A DNA stretch of 64,000 nt. It comes from Rhodococcus sp. OK302 (GTDB taxonomy: Bacteria > Actinomycetota > Actinomycetes > Mycobacteriales > Mycobacteriaceae). Positions 51,005 to 59,084 of this stretch are shown one piece after another. Where the stretch lies: the NCBI RefSeq assembly GCF_002245895.1, contig NZ_NPJZ01000001.1, forward strand, positions 3,756,501 through 3,820,500, written 5' to 3'. A program made the translations under genes and the position numbers. Under the pieces are notes generated by a model. It saw nothing but the letters and a program-made list of their open reading frames with translations, did not search any database and was not told the DNA's origin. Position 1 is the stretch's first letter, and each line of letters starts with the position of its first letter.

Positions 51005-52384
51005 TCAGAGGGAGGTGCCGAAGCGTTCGCGGTGTTCGTCGTCCAGCGTGGAGAGCGAGGAGCCTTTGGTTTCCCGCATGAACAGCACCGCAACGATCGA
51101 GATCAGACCCGCTACGCCGACGTAGATAGCGATCGGGACCCAACTGCCGTACGTGCGCAGCAGCAGGGTGGCGATGACAGGGGCAAGTGAGCCGGCGAAG
51201 ATTGCGGTGACCTGCGCACCCATCGAAACACCGATGTAGCGCATGTGGGTGGGAAACATCTCGGCCATCATCGCGGGCTGCGGGGCATACATGATCGCGT
51301 GGATGATCAGGCCGATCGTGATGGCGCACAAGATAAGTGCGTCGGACTTGGTATCCATCAGCGGGAAGGCAATGAAGCAGTAGCCCGAGGCGAGAATGGC
51401 GCCGACCAGGTACACCGGACGTCGGCCGACCTTGTCCGACATCCAGCCGAAGAACAGGATCATGCCGGCGTGCACGATGTGGGAGATCAACATCAGGCTC
51501 AGGATCGTGGAGGTATCGACCTTCAGATGCACACTCAGGTACGTCAGTGAGAACGTGACCACCATGTAGTACAGGATGTTCTCGATCACCCGGGCGCCCA
51601 TTGCCGTCAGCACCTCGCGTGGCCGAGCTCGGAACACGCGGCGGACTGCCTGCCAGGTGTTTTCGGCTTTCGGCTGTTCCTGGGTGGATTCCTGGAAGAT
51701 CGGGGAGTCCTCGACCTTGGTGCGGATGAACCAGCCGATCAACACGATGAAGGCAGAGAAGAAGAACGCGAGTCGCCAACCCCAGGACAAGAAGTCGTCC
51801 TCAGGCAGCACGAAGGAGAGGAACAGCAGCACCAGCGTCGCAACGATGTTGCCCAGCGGCGCACCGGCCTGCGGGAAGCTGGACCAGAAGCCGCGACGGT
51901 TGGCCGGACTCTGCTCGGCGACCAGCAGAACTGCGCCGCCCCATTCGCCGCCGATGGCGATACCCTGCGCGAAACGCAACAGGACCAAAATGACCGGAGC
52001 CAGGTAGCCGATCTGGTCGAAGCTCGGGATCGCGCCGATCAGGAATGTCGAGACGCCGATCATCAACAGCGAAACTTGCAGAAGCTTCTTGCGGCCGAAC
52101 TTGTCGCCGTAGTGTCCGAAGATGATCCCGCCGATGGGGCGGGCAACGAATCCGATTGCGTAGGTGAGCATCGCTGCGATGACACCGTCGAGCGGGTTGC
52201 CGGTGGCTTTGAAGAAGACGTGGCCGAAGACAAGCGCGGCAGCCATGCCATAGAGGAAGAATTCGTACCATTCGGCGACGGTTCCGGCCATGGACGCTGC
52301 GACGATCCGGTGGAACCCGCGAGGTGTCCCGGAGTCGTTTTTTGTTGCGTCCGGCTCGGTCGGCCGTACCTGTGAGGCCGTCAC
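51005..52384 (-). CDS. MFS transporter, MHS (metabolite:H+ symporter) family
   Basis: A 459-residue carrier with about 12 membrane helices and both termini in the cytoplasm. Family marks are GTVAEWYEFFLYGMAAALVF at helix 1, the loop RPIGGIIFGHYGDKFGRKKL, RFAQGIAIGGEWGGAVLLVA at helix 4, and the cytoplasmic centre EESTQEQPKAENTW region. The GTG start at 52384 overlaps the mmsB stop by four bases. Placed between the two mms enzymes, it most likely imports their substrate, 3-hydroxyisobutyrate or a related small hydroxy acid, with protons. That specificity is inferred from context only. Confidence 0.93.
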   Translation of the reverse strand: MTASQVRPTEPDATKNDSGTPRGFHRIVAASMAGTVAEWYEFFLYGMAAALVFGHVFFKATGNPLDGVIAAMLTYAIGFVARPIGGIIFGHYGDKFGRKKLLQVSLLMIGVSTFLIGAIPSFDQIGYLAPVILVLLRFAQGIAIGGEWGGAVLLVAEQSPANRRGFWSSFPQAGAPLGNIVATLVLLFLSFVLPEDDFLSWGWRLAFFFSAFIVLIGWFIRTKVEDSPIFQESTQEQPKAENTWQAVRRVFRARPREVLTAMGARVIENILYYMVVTFSLTYLSVHLKVDTSTILSLMLISHIVHAGMILFFGWMSDKVGRRPVYLVGAILASGYCFIAFPLMDTKSDALILCAITIGLIIHAIMYAPQPAMMAEMFPTHMRYIGVSMGAQVTAIFAGSLAPVIATLLLRTYGSWVPIAIYVGVAGLISIVAVLFMRETKGSSLSTLDDEHRERFGTSL

Positions 52385-53286
52385 CGGGTACTTCCCGCGG
52401 AAGAGGCTGTGCCGTCGATCAAATGGATCAGTGATGAGAAGTCGAGTGACCCACGGCCATCGGCCACCAGGTTGTCGAGTCGACGCGCGACCTCGGCCGT
52501 AGCGACCGTGTCGACGCCGTGGGCGGCGGCTGCATCCAAGGCGAGGCCGAGGTCCTTACGCATCAACGCGACGGAGAATCCGCCGGTGAAGTTGCGGTTG
52601 GACGGTGCTGCGTCGACGGGTCCGGCGACGGGGTAGTAGTTGCGCAGAGCCCAACTGTCGCCGGTGGACACCCCGGCGATATCGATGACCGTCTGCGGAG
52701 TGATCCCCAGGCGCTGCGCGAGAACTGCTGCCTCACAGGTACTTTGCATGTTCATGGCAAGCATCATGTTGTTCACCATCTTGGCGCTCTGACCGGCTCC
52801 GACAGCGCCGGCGTGAAAGATCCTGGCGCCCATCGCTTCGAGCAGTGGTCGCGCAGCCTCGAGGTCTGCGGACTCGCCGCCGACCATGAAAGTGAGCGTT
52901 CCGTTCTGGGCGCCGGCTGTGCCGCCGGACACCGGCGCATCGAGGAAGCGTCGGCCGGTTGCGGTGACAGCATCTGCGATCTCGCGGGCCTGCTCGGCGC
53001 TGATAGTCGAGCAATCCAGAACCAAAGCGTCGACGGCGGAGGCATCCAAGGCTTCGGCCTCGAAGAGTGCGGCCTTCACATGTTCGCCGTTAGGCAACAT
53101 CGTGACAACCACGTCGGCGTTCTCGGCGGCTTCCGCTGCCGAGTTTGCGCTGCGGAGTCCTGCTGCGGTGGCCGCATCCCGTGCGTCGGGCGAGAGGTCG
53201 AACCCGACCACGTCGTGCCCCGCGGTGTGCAGGTGTGTAGCCATCGGCAGTCCCATGTTGCCGAGGCCGATCCAACAGATCTTCAC
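52381..53286 (-). CDS. mmsB: 3-hydroxyisobutyrate dehydrogenase
   Basis: A 301-residue beta-hydroxyacid dehydrogenase that oxidises 3-hydroxyisobutyrate to methylmalonate semialdehyde with NAD. The Rossmann glycine motif is in ICWIGLGNMGLPMATHLHTA. The substrate loop FLDAPVSGGTAGAQNGTLTF and the catalytic lysine in VGAGQSAKMVNNMMLAMNM are clear. GTG at 53286 is chosen for the ideal AGGAGGG upstream; longer frames have no site. First gene of a three-gene unit with the carrier and mmsA, and divergent from a LysR regulator. Confidence 0.95.
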   Translation of the reverse strand: MKICWIGLGNMGLPMATHLHTAGHDVVGFDLSPDARDAATAAGLRSANSAAEAAENADVVVTMLPNGEHVKAALFEAEALDASAVDALVLDCSTISAEQAREIADAVTATGRRFLDAPVSGGTAGAQNGTLTFMVGGESADLEAARPLLEAMGARIFHAGAVGAGQSAKMVNNMMLAMNMQSTCEAAVLAQRLGITPQTVIDIAGVSTGDSWALRNYYPVAGPVDAAPSNRNFTGGFSVALMRKDLGLALDAAAAHGVDTVATAEVARRLDNLVADGRGSLDFSSLIHLIDGTASSAGSTR

Positions 53287-53391
53287 AGTGTTGCCCTCCT
53301 GTCGAGTGCCGCAGAGGGTTAACCACCACGGCTTCTGTCTAGAAGTGTGAGCTACGTTATATCTTCGGAAAAGGCCCGATTTGGTACACGT

Positions 53392-53411
53392 GCTGTGCAA
53401 AATTGCACAGC
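53392..53411. promoter_or_regulatory. Probable LysR-type operator (GCTGTGCAA-AA-TTGCACAGC)
   Basis: Nine-base perfect inverted arms separated by two bases, containing the T-N11-A pattern expected of LysR regulators. It lies in the 150-base divergent region between mmsB and the LysR gene, about 22 bases before the LysR start. It should serve autoregulation and control of the mms operon. Confidence 0.65.
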
Positions 53412-53435
53412 TAGGGGATACGTGAGGAGAATGTG

Positions 53436-54329
53436 ATGCGCGCGGATGACCTAGTGGTTCTGCTGGAGATCGCTCGCTGCGGTTCACTCGTGGGAGCGGC
53501 GTCGGCGCTGGGGCTCAATCACGCAACGGTGTCGCGTCGAATGTCTGTGCTGGAAGCCGAAATACGGGCACCATTGTTGGTTCGGGGAGTCAGCGGTTGC
53601 ACACTCACCGACTTGGGGCACAGCCTGCTCAAGTCGTGTGAGCAGATCGAATCCGCACTGACCGAAGTGCGCGATCTGGCGAGTACAACGCCGCGGGAGC
53701 GCGAACTGTCCGGGCTGGTGCGGATATCCACCACCGACGCCTTCGGTACCGCATTTGTGGCGCCGCTCCTGGCAGAACTGCATCGGACCAACCCGGATCT
53801 GATGGTGGAGATCATTACGCAGACCAGGTTGGGCGCCTATGGCATTGGTGCTGATATCGAAATCGGGGTCGGTGAACCCGTCGTGGGAAGACCCGGCGCA
53901 GAAAAGCTGACCGACTACCGGTTAGGTCTCTATGCCTCCGATGACTATCTGGCCGAACGGGGAGTACCTCAGACGCTGGCCGAACTCGCCGGCCATTCGC
54001 TGGTCTACTACATCGAAGGACTGCTTCGGGTGGAGGATCTCGACGTGCTGACGAGACTCACGGGGCATCGCCAAGTCACCTTCGGGTCGACCAACGTGCA
54101 GGTACAGACTGTGGCCACGGTCGCGGGTGCCGGGATCGGTTTGTTGCCCTCGTTCGTCGCCGAGCGCGAGTCCTCCCTGCGCCGGGTACTTCCGTCCGAA
54201 GTGGTGATCACGCTGGAATTCACGGCGTGCCTGGGCCCACGCCGGTTACGTAGGCCTGCCGCCGCGACTGTCATGCAGGCTATCCGGGAGATGGTGGCCG
54301 AGCGTCAGGATGAGCTCATGCCGCACTAG
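53436..54329 (+). CDS. LysR-family transcriptional regulator of the mms operon (predicted)
   Basis: A 297-residue LysR-type regulator with the N-terminal winged helix: DDLVVLLEIARCGSLVGAAS, then ALGLNHATVSRRMSVLEAEI. The effector domain follows, with VRISTTDAFGTAFVAPLLAE. The ATG at 53436 has AGGAG six bases upstream; a GTG one codon earlier is too close. Its divergent position next to mmsB and a clear inverted repeat in between make it the likely regulator of the mmsB-MFS-mmsA unit, sensing a pathway intermediate. It is convergent with the cyanase gene, and a 12-bp hairpin separates them. Confidence 0.9.
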   Translation: MRADDLVVLLEIARCGSLVGAASALGLNHATVSRRMSVLEAEIRAPLLVRGVSGCTLTDLGHSLLKSCEQIESALTEVRDLASTTPRERELSGLVRISTTDAFGTAFVAPLLAELHRTNPDLMVEIITQTRLGAYGIGADIEIGVGEPVVGRPGAEKLTDYRLGLYASDDYLAERGVPQTLAELAGHSLVYYIEGLLRVEDLDVLTRLTGHRQVTFGSTNVQVQTVATVAGAGIGLLPSFVAERESSLRRVLPSEVVITLEFTACLGPRRLRRPAAATVMQAIREMVAERQDELMPH

Positions 54330-54366
54330 AAATGGTCAACGTCGGTGGCGTTCACAGATGAAGGTT

Positions 54367-54396
54367 GGCGGCGGCCTCTGGCGCGAGGCCGCCGCC
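54367..54396. terminator. 12-bp GC hairpin between convergent lysR and cynS
   Basis: Arms 54367-54378 and 54385-54396 are perfectly complementary around TGGCGC. It is placed between the 3' ends of the two genes. No U-tract follows. Confidence 0.7.
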
Positions 54397-54405
54397 ACCC
54401 AGCAG

Positions 54406-54876
54406 TCAGAACGGCTTGGTCGGCAGGTACTTGCCGTCGAGGGTGATCACTGCGCGCTCGCCGCCGTCCGGGTCGGCAACCTTCTTGATGTCGAGCTTGA
54501 AGTTGATAGCGCTGATGATGCCGTCGCCGAACTGCTCATGCACCAAGGCCTTGAGAGTGGCGCCGTAGACCTGCAGCATCTCGTAGAAGCGGTAGATGGT
54601 CGGATCGGTCGGCACGCCGCCGGGGATGGAACCGCGCAGCGGGATGCTCTGCAGCAGACGTACGGCGTCCTCGTCCAGATCAAGCTTGGCTGCGACGGTC
54701 TTTGCGGCGTCAGCGGGCAGCGCATGCTGGCCGAGGAGGGCCGCGGTCACGAAGGCCACACTCAGCCCGGTGCCATCGGTCAGGTCCTGCCAGGACAGGT
54801 CTTTTCGGGCTTTGGCGTCGACGACGGTTGCAGCCAGTTCTTCGCGGGGTCCCGTGGTGAACTGTGACTGAATCAT
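54406..54876 (-). CDS. cynS: Cyanate hydratase (cyanase)
   Basis: A 156-residue enzyme that converts cyanate and bicarbonate to ammonia and CO2 (by way of carbamate); it forms a decamer in known cases. The N-terminal helical part ([20 protein letters not shown]) and the C-terminal dimer domain are both complete. The catalytic residues Arg, Glu and Ser are visible in [20 protein letters not shown] and [15 protein letters not shown]. The gene lies 31 bases after the carbonic anhydrase gene on the same strand, so bicarbonate is made beside its use. The pair is controlled by the divergent LysR (cynR). Confidence 0.97.
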   Translation of the reverse strand: MIQSQFTTGPREELAATVVDAKARKDLSWQDLTDGTGLSVAFVTAALLGQHALPADAAKTVAAKLDLDEDAVRLLQSIPLRGSIPGGVPTDPTIYRFYEMLQVYGATLKALVHEQFGDGIISAINFKLDIKKVADPDGGERAVITLDGKYLPTKPF

Positions 54877-54907
54877 GATGATTTCCTTCTACTTTCGGGG
54901 TGGGTGA

Positions 54908-55567
54908 TCAGGCGGGGACGCCGGGCATGGTTGCCGCGGCGCAGGTCTGGGGCTGTTCGACGAGTGACACGAACCGGCGTGTGCCGCCGTCGAGGGCTTC
55001 GATCGAGCCGGTTTCGATGTCGTATACCCAGCCGTGCAGGTTCAGTCGGCCCTGTTCGAGCGCGAGAGCGACCGAGGGATGTGTTGCGAGGTTGGTCAAC
55101 TGGGCGATGACGTTCTCGTGGACCAGCGAGTTCAGCTTCGCGGCCGCCGAGCGGTGCGTACGGGCTGCATTGACGACCTTCGCGGAATTCGCGTGCTGGA
55201 GCCAGTTCGCAACGGCGGGCAGTTCGTCGAGGGACTTACCGCTGGAGATCGCGGTCATTGCGCCGCAGTCGGAGTGGCCGAGGATCACGATGTCGGTGAC
55301 GCCGAGCACCGCGACTGCGTACTCGACGGTGGCCGAGACGCCGCCGGGTTCAGGGCCGTACGACGGGACGATGTTTCCGGCGTTCCGGATGACGAACAAA
55401 TCGCCAGGTTCGCGTTGGGTCACCAGTCCCGGGACCACCCGACTGTCCGAGCAGCTGACGAACAGCGCTTGTGGATTCTGAGCTGTCGCGAGCTCCTTGA
55501 AGAGTCCGGAGCGCTGAGGGAACGCCTCCTTCTGGAATGTCAGAAAGCCGTCGATGATGCTGTGCAC
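54908..55567 (-). CDS. cynT: Beta-class carbonic anhydrase of the cyn operon
   Basis: A 219-residue zinc enzyme that interconverts CO2 and bicarbonate. The zinc ligands are in [15 protein letters not shown] (CxDxR) and [10 protein letters not shown] (HxxC). It supplies bicarbonate for cyanase and prevents its loss during cyanate breakdown. The GTG at 55567 is preceded by AAGGGGGG at good distance. First gene of the two-gene operon with cynS, divergent from the LysR gene with a 106-base region between start codons. Confidence 0.93.
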   Translation of the reverse strand: MHSIIDGFLTFQKEAFPQRSGLFKELATAQNPQALFVSCSDSRVVPGLVTQREPGDLFVIRNAGNIVPSYGPEPGGVSATVEYAVAVLGVTDIVILGHSDCGAMTAISSGKSLDELPAVANWLQHANSAKVVNAARTHRSAAAKLNSLVHENVIAQLTNLATHPSVALALEQGRLNLHGWVYDIETGSIEALDGGTRRFVSLVEQPQTCAAATMPGVPA

Positions 55568-55645
55568 GGTGCCCCCCTTGCATTGGGTGATGACTCAAGG
55601 ATGTCCTCGTCCGGCCATAGTGTCCAAGACTTGTTCTTCATCAAC

Positions 55646-55673
55646 TTGATAGACAGTGCCTATAGTTGTGCGC
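55646..55673 (+). promoter_or_regulatory. -10 box and LysR-type half-sites directly before cynR
   Basis: TATAGT at 55661-55666 lies seven bases before the ATG at 55674, the distance expected for a leaderless transcript. ATAG at 55649-55652 and CTAT at 55660-55663 form an interrupted inverted repeat across the -10 box, a candidate CynR site. A good -35 box was not identified. Confidence 0.5.
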
Positions 55674-56570
55674 ATGGAGCTACGCCACATCCGATATCTG
55701 CTCGCGGTAGCCGAACACCAGAACTTCACCCGGGCGGCCGAGGCGCTGCACGTGTCGCAGCCGACCCTGTCCCAGCAGATCAAGCAGCTCGAAACTGCCC
55801 TGCGTGTGCAGCTGCTGGACCGGTCGGGGCGCGTAGTGCGGACCACCGACGCCGGCGAGGCCTTCCTTCACTACGCGCGCCGAGCCCTGCGGGATCTCGA
55901 AGCCGCCGAGCGCGCGATCCACGACGTCCAAGACCTCAGCCGCGGCTCGCTGCGACTGGCGACGACGCCGACCTTCGCCGCCTACCTGGTGGGTCCACTG
56001 GTGGACCGTTTCACGACGCGACACCCCGGCATTGCTGTGACCGTTCAGGAGATGACCCAGGACCGAATCGAGGCTGAGCTGGCGCGCGATGGGCTCGAGA
56101 TCGGCATCGCATTTGCGGATGTACGCTCGGACGAGATCGAAAGTGAGTCACTGTTTGTCGAAACTCTGAGTCTCGTTGTCGGTGAGGAGCATCCGCGTGC
56201 CGGGCGGAGGAAGCCCCTGGCTGCGAAGGAACTCGACGATCAGGCGCTGGTGTTGCTCAGCAGCGATTTCGCGACGAGGCTTCACATCGATCGGTACTTC
56301 AAAGATCAGGGCATCACACCCCGGACGGCCGTCGAGGTCAGCTCGATCGGCGCGATCGTGGAGATAGTGCGCCGCGGCAGGCTCGCGACTGTGTTGCCCG
56401 CCGCGATCGCCCTCGAACAGCAGGGACTGTTCTCGATTCCGTTGTCGCCGGCGCTGCCACCGCGCACCGTGGCTCTCCTTCGCCGGAAGGGCGCCTATCG
56501 CACTACGGCCGGTCGGGCCTTCGCCGAGATGGCCTCGACCTGGGACGATCGGGACGGGTGGCCCGGGTGA
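55674..56570 (+). CDS. cynR: LysR-family regulator of the cyanate operon
   Basis: A 298-residue LysR-type regulator. The winged helix is MELRHIRYLLAVAEHQNFTR, AAEALHVSQPTLSQQIKQLE, which is the CynR/CysB-like pattern. The effector domain follows (RLATTPTFAAYLVGPLVDRF and TVQEMTQDRIEAELARDGLE). It is divergent from cynT-cynS, as in E. coli where CynR activates the operon in the presence of cyanate. The ATG at 55674 is supported by the -10 box seven bases upstream; there is no Shine-Dalgarno site. The symbol is given by context and similarity of layout. Confidence 0.85.
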   Translation: MELRHIRYLLAVAEHQNFTRAAEALHVSQPTLSQQIKQLETALRVQLLDRSGRVVRTTDAGEAFLHYARRALRDLEAAERAIHDVQDLSRGSLRLATTPTFAAYLVGPLVDRFTTRHPGIAVTVQEMTQDRIEAELARDGLEIGIAFADVRSDEIESESLFVETLSLVVGEEHPRAGRRKPLAAKELDDQALVLLSSDFATRLHIDRYFKDQGITPRTAVEVSSIGAIVEIVRRGRLATVLPAAIALEQQGLFSIPLSPALPPRTVALLRRKGAYRTTAGRAFAEMASTWDDRDGWPG

Positions 56571-56918
56571 GGATCACTTCCGAAGCTCATTTCAATGATG
56601 TCGACACGGTGCCCGCCTAATTTCCGAGTCCCGAAGAGCTGCAGCTTGATTCGGTGATGTCACTGGGAAGCGTTCGGCAGGATCGCTTTGCTCGTGCCGA
56701 GGCTCGTCCATGGGGCGAGGAAGCGCCGCGCCCTGCCGTAGAAGCCGGCGCGCTGCATGTCGTTGACGTGAGTGCGAATGGACGCTCGGGACCAACGTCC
56801 TTCGCCCCGAACCCATTTGGAATGTCGGCGAGCCTACTCGAGGGTAGTACCGGCCAGCCGGTACTCTCGCCCAAACGTCGGAAATGTCCTATTTCTAGAT
56901 TGAAAACAGGAGGTTGTT
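56571..56918. other. Intergenic region without a supported gene
   Basis: About 350 bases between cynR and the secreted double-psi barrel gene. A plus-strand frame (about 56640-56850) contains RQDRFARAEARPWGEEAPRP but has no recognisable family or good start. The AGGAGG that serves the downstream gene is at 56908-56913. Confidence 0.4.
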
Positions 56919-57380
56919 TTGTCTCGATATTCCGTGCGACGAATCGTGGTATCTATGGCCGTCGCGGTGGCGGCGTCCGCTGGTGTATTGGCCGGAACGT
57001 CTATCGCGGGTGCGCAGCCCACATTGTTAGAAATACTTGCGGATGCCTCCACAGGTAGCGCAGGTAGTACAGGCGATACACCGGTCGATACGAAAACGTA
57101 CAGCGGCGATGCAACGTACTTTAATGCCGGACTCGGTAGTTGCGGTGGTATGTCCGCAAATACCGACTACGTGGTTGCGATATCCGCAAGTATCTGGACC
57201 CGAGCGTTGTGCGGAAAACGAATTATGGCTATGAGCGGGATGAGATCCGTAACTGTCACCATCGTTGATACCTGTCCAGGCTGCGCTGCTGGTGATCTTG
57301 ATTTTTCACCAGCCGCGTTTAAGAAGTTGGGTAATCTGTCGGACGGAAGAATTCCTATCACATGGCACTTCATCGACTGA
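56919..57380 (+). CDS. Small secreted RlpA/expansin-like double-psi beta-barrel protein
   Basis: A 153-residue exported protein. The signal peptide SMAVAVAASAGVLAGTSIAG ends at an AxA-type site. The mature part is a double-psi beta-barrel: YSGDATYFNAGLGSCGGMSA, then CGKRIMAM, VTVTIVDTCPGCAAGDLDFS and PAAFKKLGNLSDGRIPITW. The aspartate of VDTCPGC is the expected site residue. This is the type seen in papain-inhibitor-like and expansin-like actinobacterial proteins, which bind glycans or proteases and often have no enzymatic activity. Translation from TTG at 56919 with a perfect AGGAGG five bases upstream. Stands alone. Confidence 0.87.
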   Translation: MSRYSVRRIVVSMAVAVAASAGVLAGTSIAGAQPTLLEILADASTGSAGSTGDTPVDTKTYSGDATYFNAGLGSCGGMSANTDYVVAISASIWTRALCGKRIMAMSGMRSVTVTIVDTCPGCAAGDLDFSPAAFKKLGNLSDGRIPITWHFID

Positions 57381-57544
57381 TCTCGTCAGTGAGTCGGGCA
57401 CCAACTGAGTAGCGACATGTTTTGAACTCGAGCAGCTCGGTTGCGCCGATTGTCATCGAGTCATTGGTCGAGGCGATGATCAGGAGTGCCGGGTGGCCCG
57501 GATGAGAGGCTCATTTTCGAGGCTCTCATTTCTGACTCTGGGAC

Positions 57545-58020
57545 CTAGCTGCCGTTCGGCGGAGTGCCACCCGGCGCACCCGCGCCACCGCCCATACCCG
57601 TAGCTTCCTGCTGGGTGACGCTTCCTGCGTAGTCGTTCCCCGGGTCACGGTAGATGGTGTGAACGTGCCCCCAGCCCGAGGTCGTCACGCCTTCGACATC
57701 TGCGCCTGCAGATCCCTGTTGGGCGGCAAACTCGACGTATACATCCGGTCCGGAGATCTGGAAGTAGATTCCATCGCCCTGCGTCATGTCGTATTCGGTT
57801 GCACCGGACCAGTTCACGTAAGTTTCGTCGAGACTCGCCTCGATCTTCGTGAGCGCATTCGCGGTAGTCTCCTCGTCTGCGAGGCCAACCCAGTTCGCGA
57901 TCACGTCGAGCAGCAACGACCGGTGCCTGTCCTGGAAGGTCGATTCCTCGACCGCGTCCAGCTGGACTACTTCGGGCCGGATGCAGGGTGCGCGGTTCGT
58001 CGGCCAGGATTCCGCTGATA
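57545..58020 (-). pseudogene. C-terminal fragment of a DUF3500 family gene
   Basis: The minus strand encodes the end of a DUF3500 protein: ASLDETYVNWSGATEYDMTQ, then FQISGPDVYVEFAAQQ and HVHTIYRDPGNDYAGS to the stop. Full members have about 350-400 residues. Here only about 155 codons remain. Upstream, the frame stays open through EESTFQDRHRSLLLDVIANW to about 58020 but has no credible start codon and meets the epoxide hydrolase stop. The N-terminal two thirds are missing, so this is a truncated gene. Confidence 0.7.
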
Positions 58021-58032
58021 GCTCAGTTGAAA

Positions 58033-58974
58033 CTATGTGGCATCCTGCCGTTCCAACCAGTTCACGATCGTTTGGTTAGTTTCAATGGGCCTTTCTTGCT
58101 GGATCCAATGACCGCAGTCAAGGTTGGCCACTTCCACGTTGGGCACGAGCTTTGTCAGGTTGTCAGCCCTTGGGATTGCGTCACGGTCGCCGTAGATCAT
58201 GAGTGTGGGCTGGTGAATGATCGGGTTTACGTCGGCCAGCAGGTGCCAGTTGCGGTCAAGGTTTCTGTACCAGTTGATGCTGCTCGTGAACCCTGATGTT
58301 TCGAAAGCAGAGACGAAAACGGTCAGTTCGCGCTCGCTCATCAGAGGCTCACCGAGTGGGGTTTCCGCTCTCGCGAGATTCATGAACGCCATTCCTGGCT
58401 CAGGTTCTCGGAGGGGCTCGTTCGTTCGGAACATGTTGCGCAGGAACTGGACTGAGTTCTCTTCGAGTACAGCGTCTGCGACGCCTGGTTGCCGATTGAA
58501 GTGGACAAAATAGTAGTCGCCGCCAAGCGCCTCTTCCATGAATTCGATCCAGGGTTTCTCGCCGCGCTCCTGGTAGGGCAGGCTCAGAGCAATCACTTTG
58601 TTTACTCGGTGTGGGTGCAACAGCGTCAGTCCCCACACGACAAAGGCGCCCCAATCGTGACCGACAAAGGTGGCATCTTCGTATCCGTAGTGATCGAGTA
58701 GTGCGATGAGATCACCCGACAAGTGCTCAATATCGTAGGAAGCTACTTCGGTCGGTCGGGATGAGTTTCCGTAACCCCGCTGGTTCGGGACGATGACGTG
58801 GTAGCCCGCAGCGACAAGGGCGGGCACCTGATAGCGCCAAGAATAGGCATGCTCTGGCCATCCGTGACACAGCACGATGGGGTTTCCGGCATTGTGTCGA
58901 CCTGCTTCAAAGACTTCGAGTTCCACGCCGTTGACGGGGATTCGGACCGGCTGGGGAAAATCGGATGGATTCAC
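58033..58974 (-). CDS. Alpha/beta hydrolase, epoxide hydrolase-like
   Basis: A 313-residue cytoplasmic hydrolase of the soluble epoxide hydrolase type, opening epoxides to diols. The oxyanion and fold motif HGWPEHAYSWRYQVPALVAA, GYGNSSRPTEVASY with a sheet loop, and the nucleophile elbow TFVGHDWGAFVVW (Asp nucleophile) are clear. The charge-relay Asp lies near MIYGDRDAIP and the His in LDCGHWIQQERP. Cap-domain tyrosines such as in NWYRNLDRNW could activate the epoxide. GTG at 58974 is preferred for AAGGAG five bases upstream. It is divergent from the WYL-type gene, which may regulate it. Confidence 0.9.
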   Translation of the reverse strand: MNPSDFPQPVRIPVNGVELEVFEAGRHNAGNPIVLCHGWPEHAYSWRYQVPALVAAGYHVIVPNQRGYGNSSRPTEVASYDIEHLSGDLIALLDHYGYEDATFVGHDWGAFVVWGLTLLHPHRVNKVIALSLPYQERGEKPWIEFMEEALGGDYYFVHFNRQPGVADAVLEENSVQFLRNMFRTNEPLREPEPGMAFMNLARAETPLGEPLMSERELTVFVSAFETSGFTSSINWYRNLDRNWHLLADVNPIIHQPTLMIYGDRDAIPRADNLTKLVPNVEVANLDCGHWIQQERPIETNQTIVNWLERQDAT

Positions 58975-59084
58975 AAACACTCCTTGGGGTTGATTACCGA
59001 TCTTGTGTACGGATTGACCGGTTGCGCCGACGATAGGGAGCATTGCGGACACATAATGTCCTAGATCGTTGGCAGACTGAAGAA

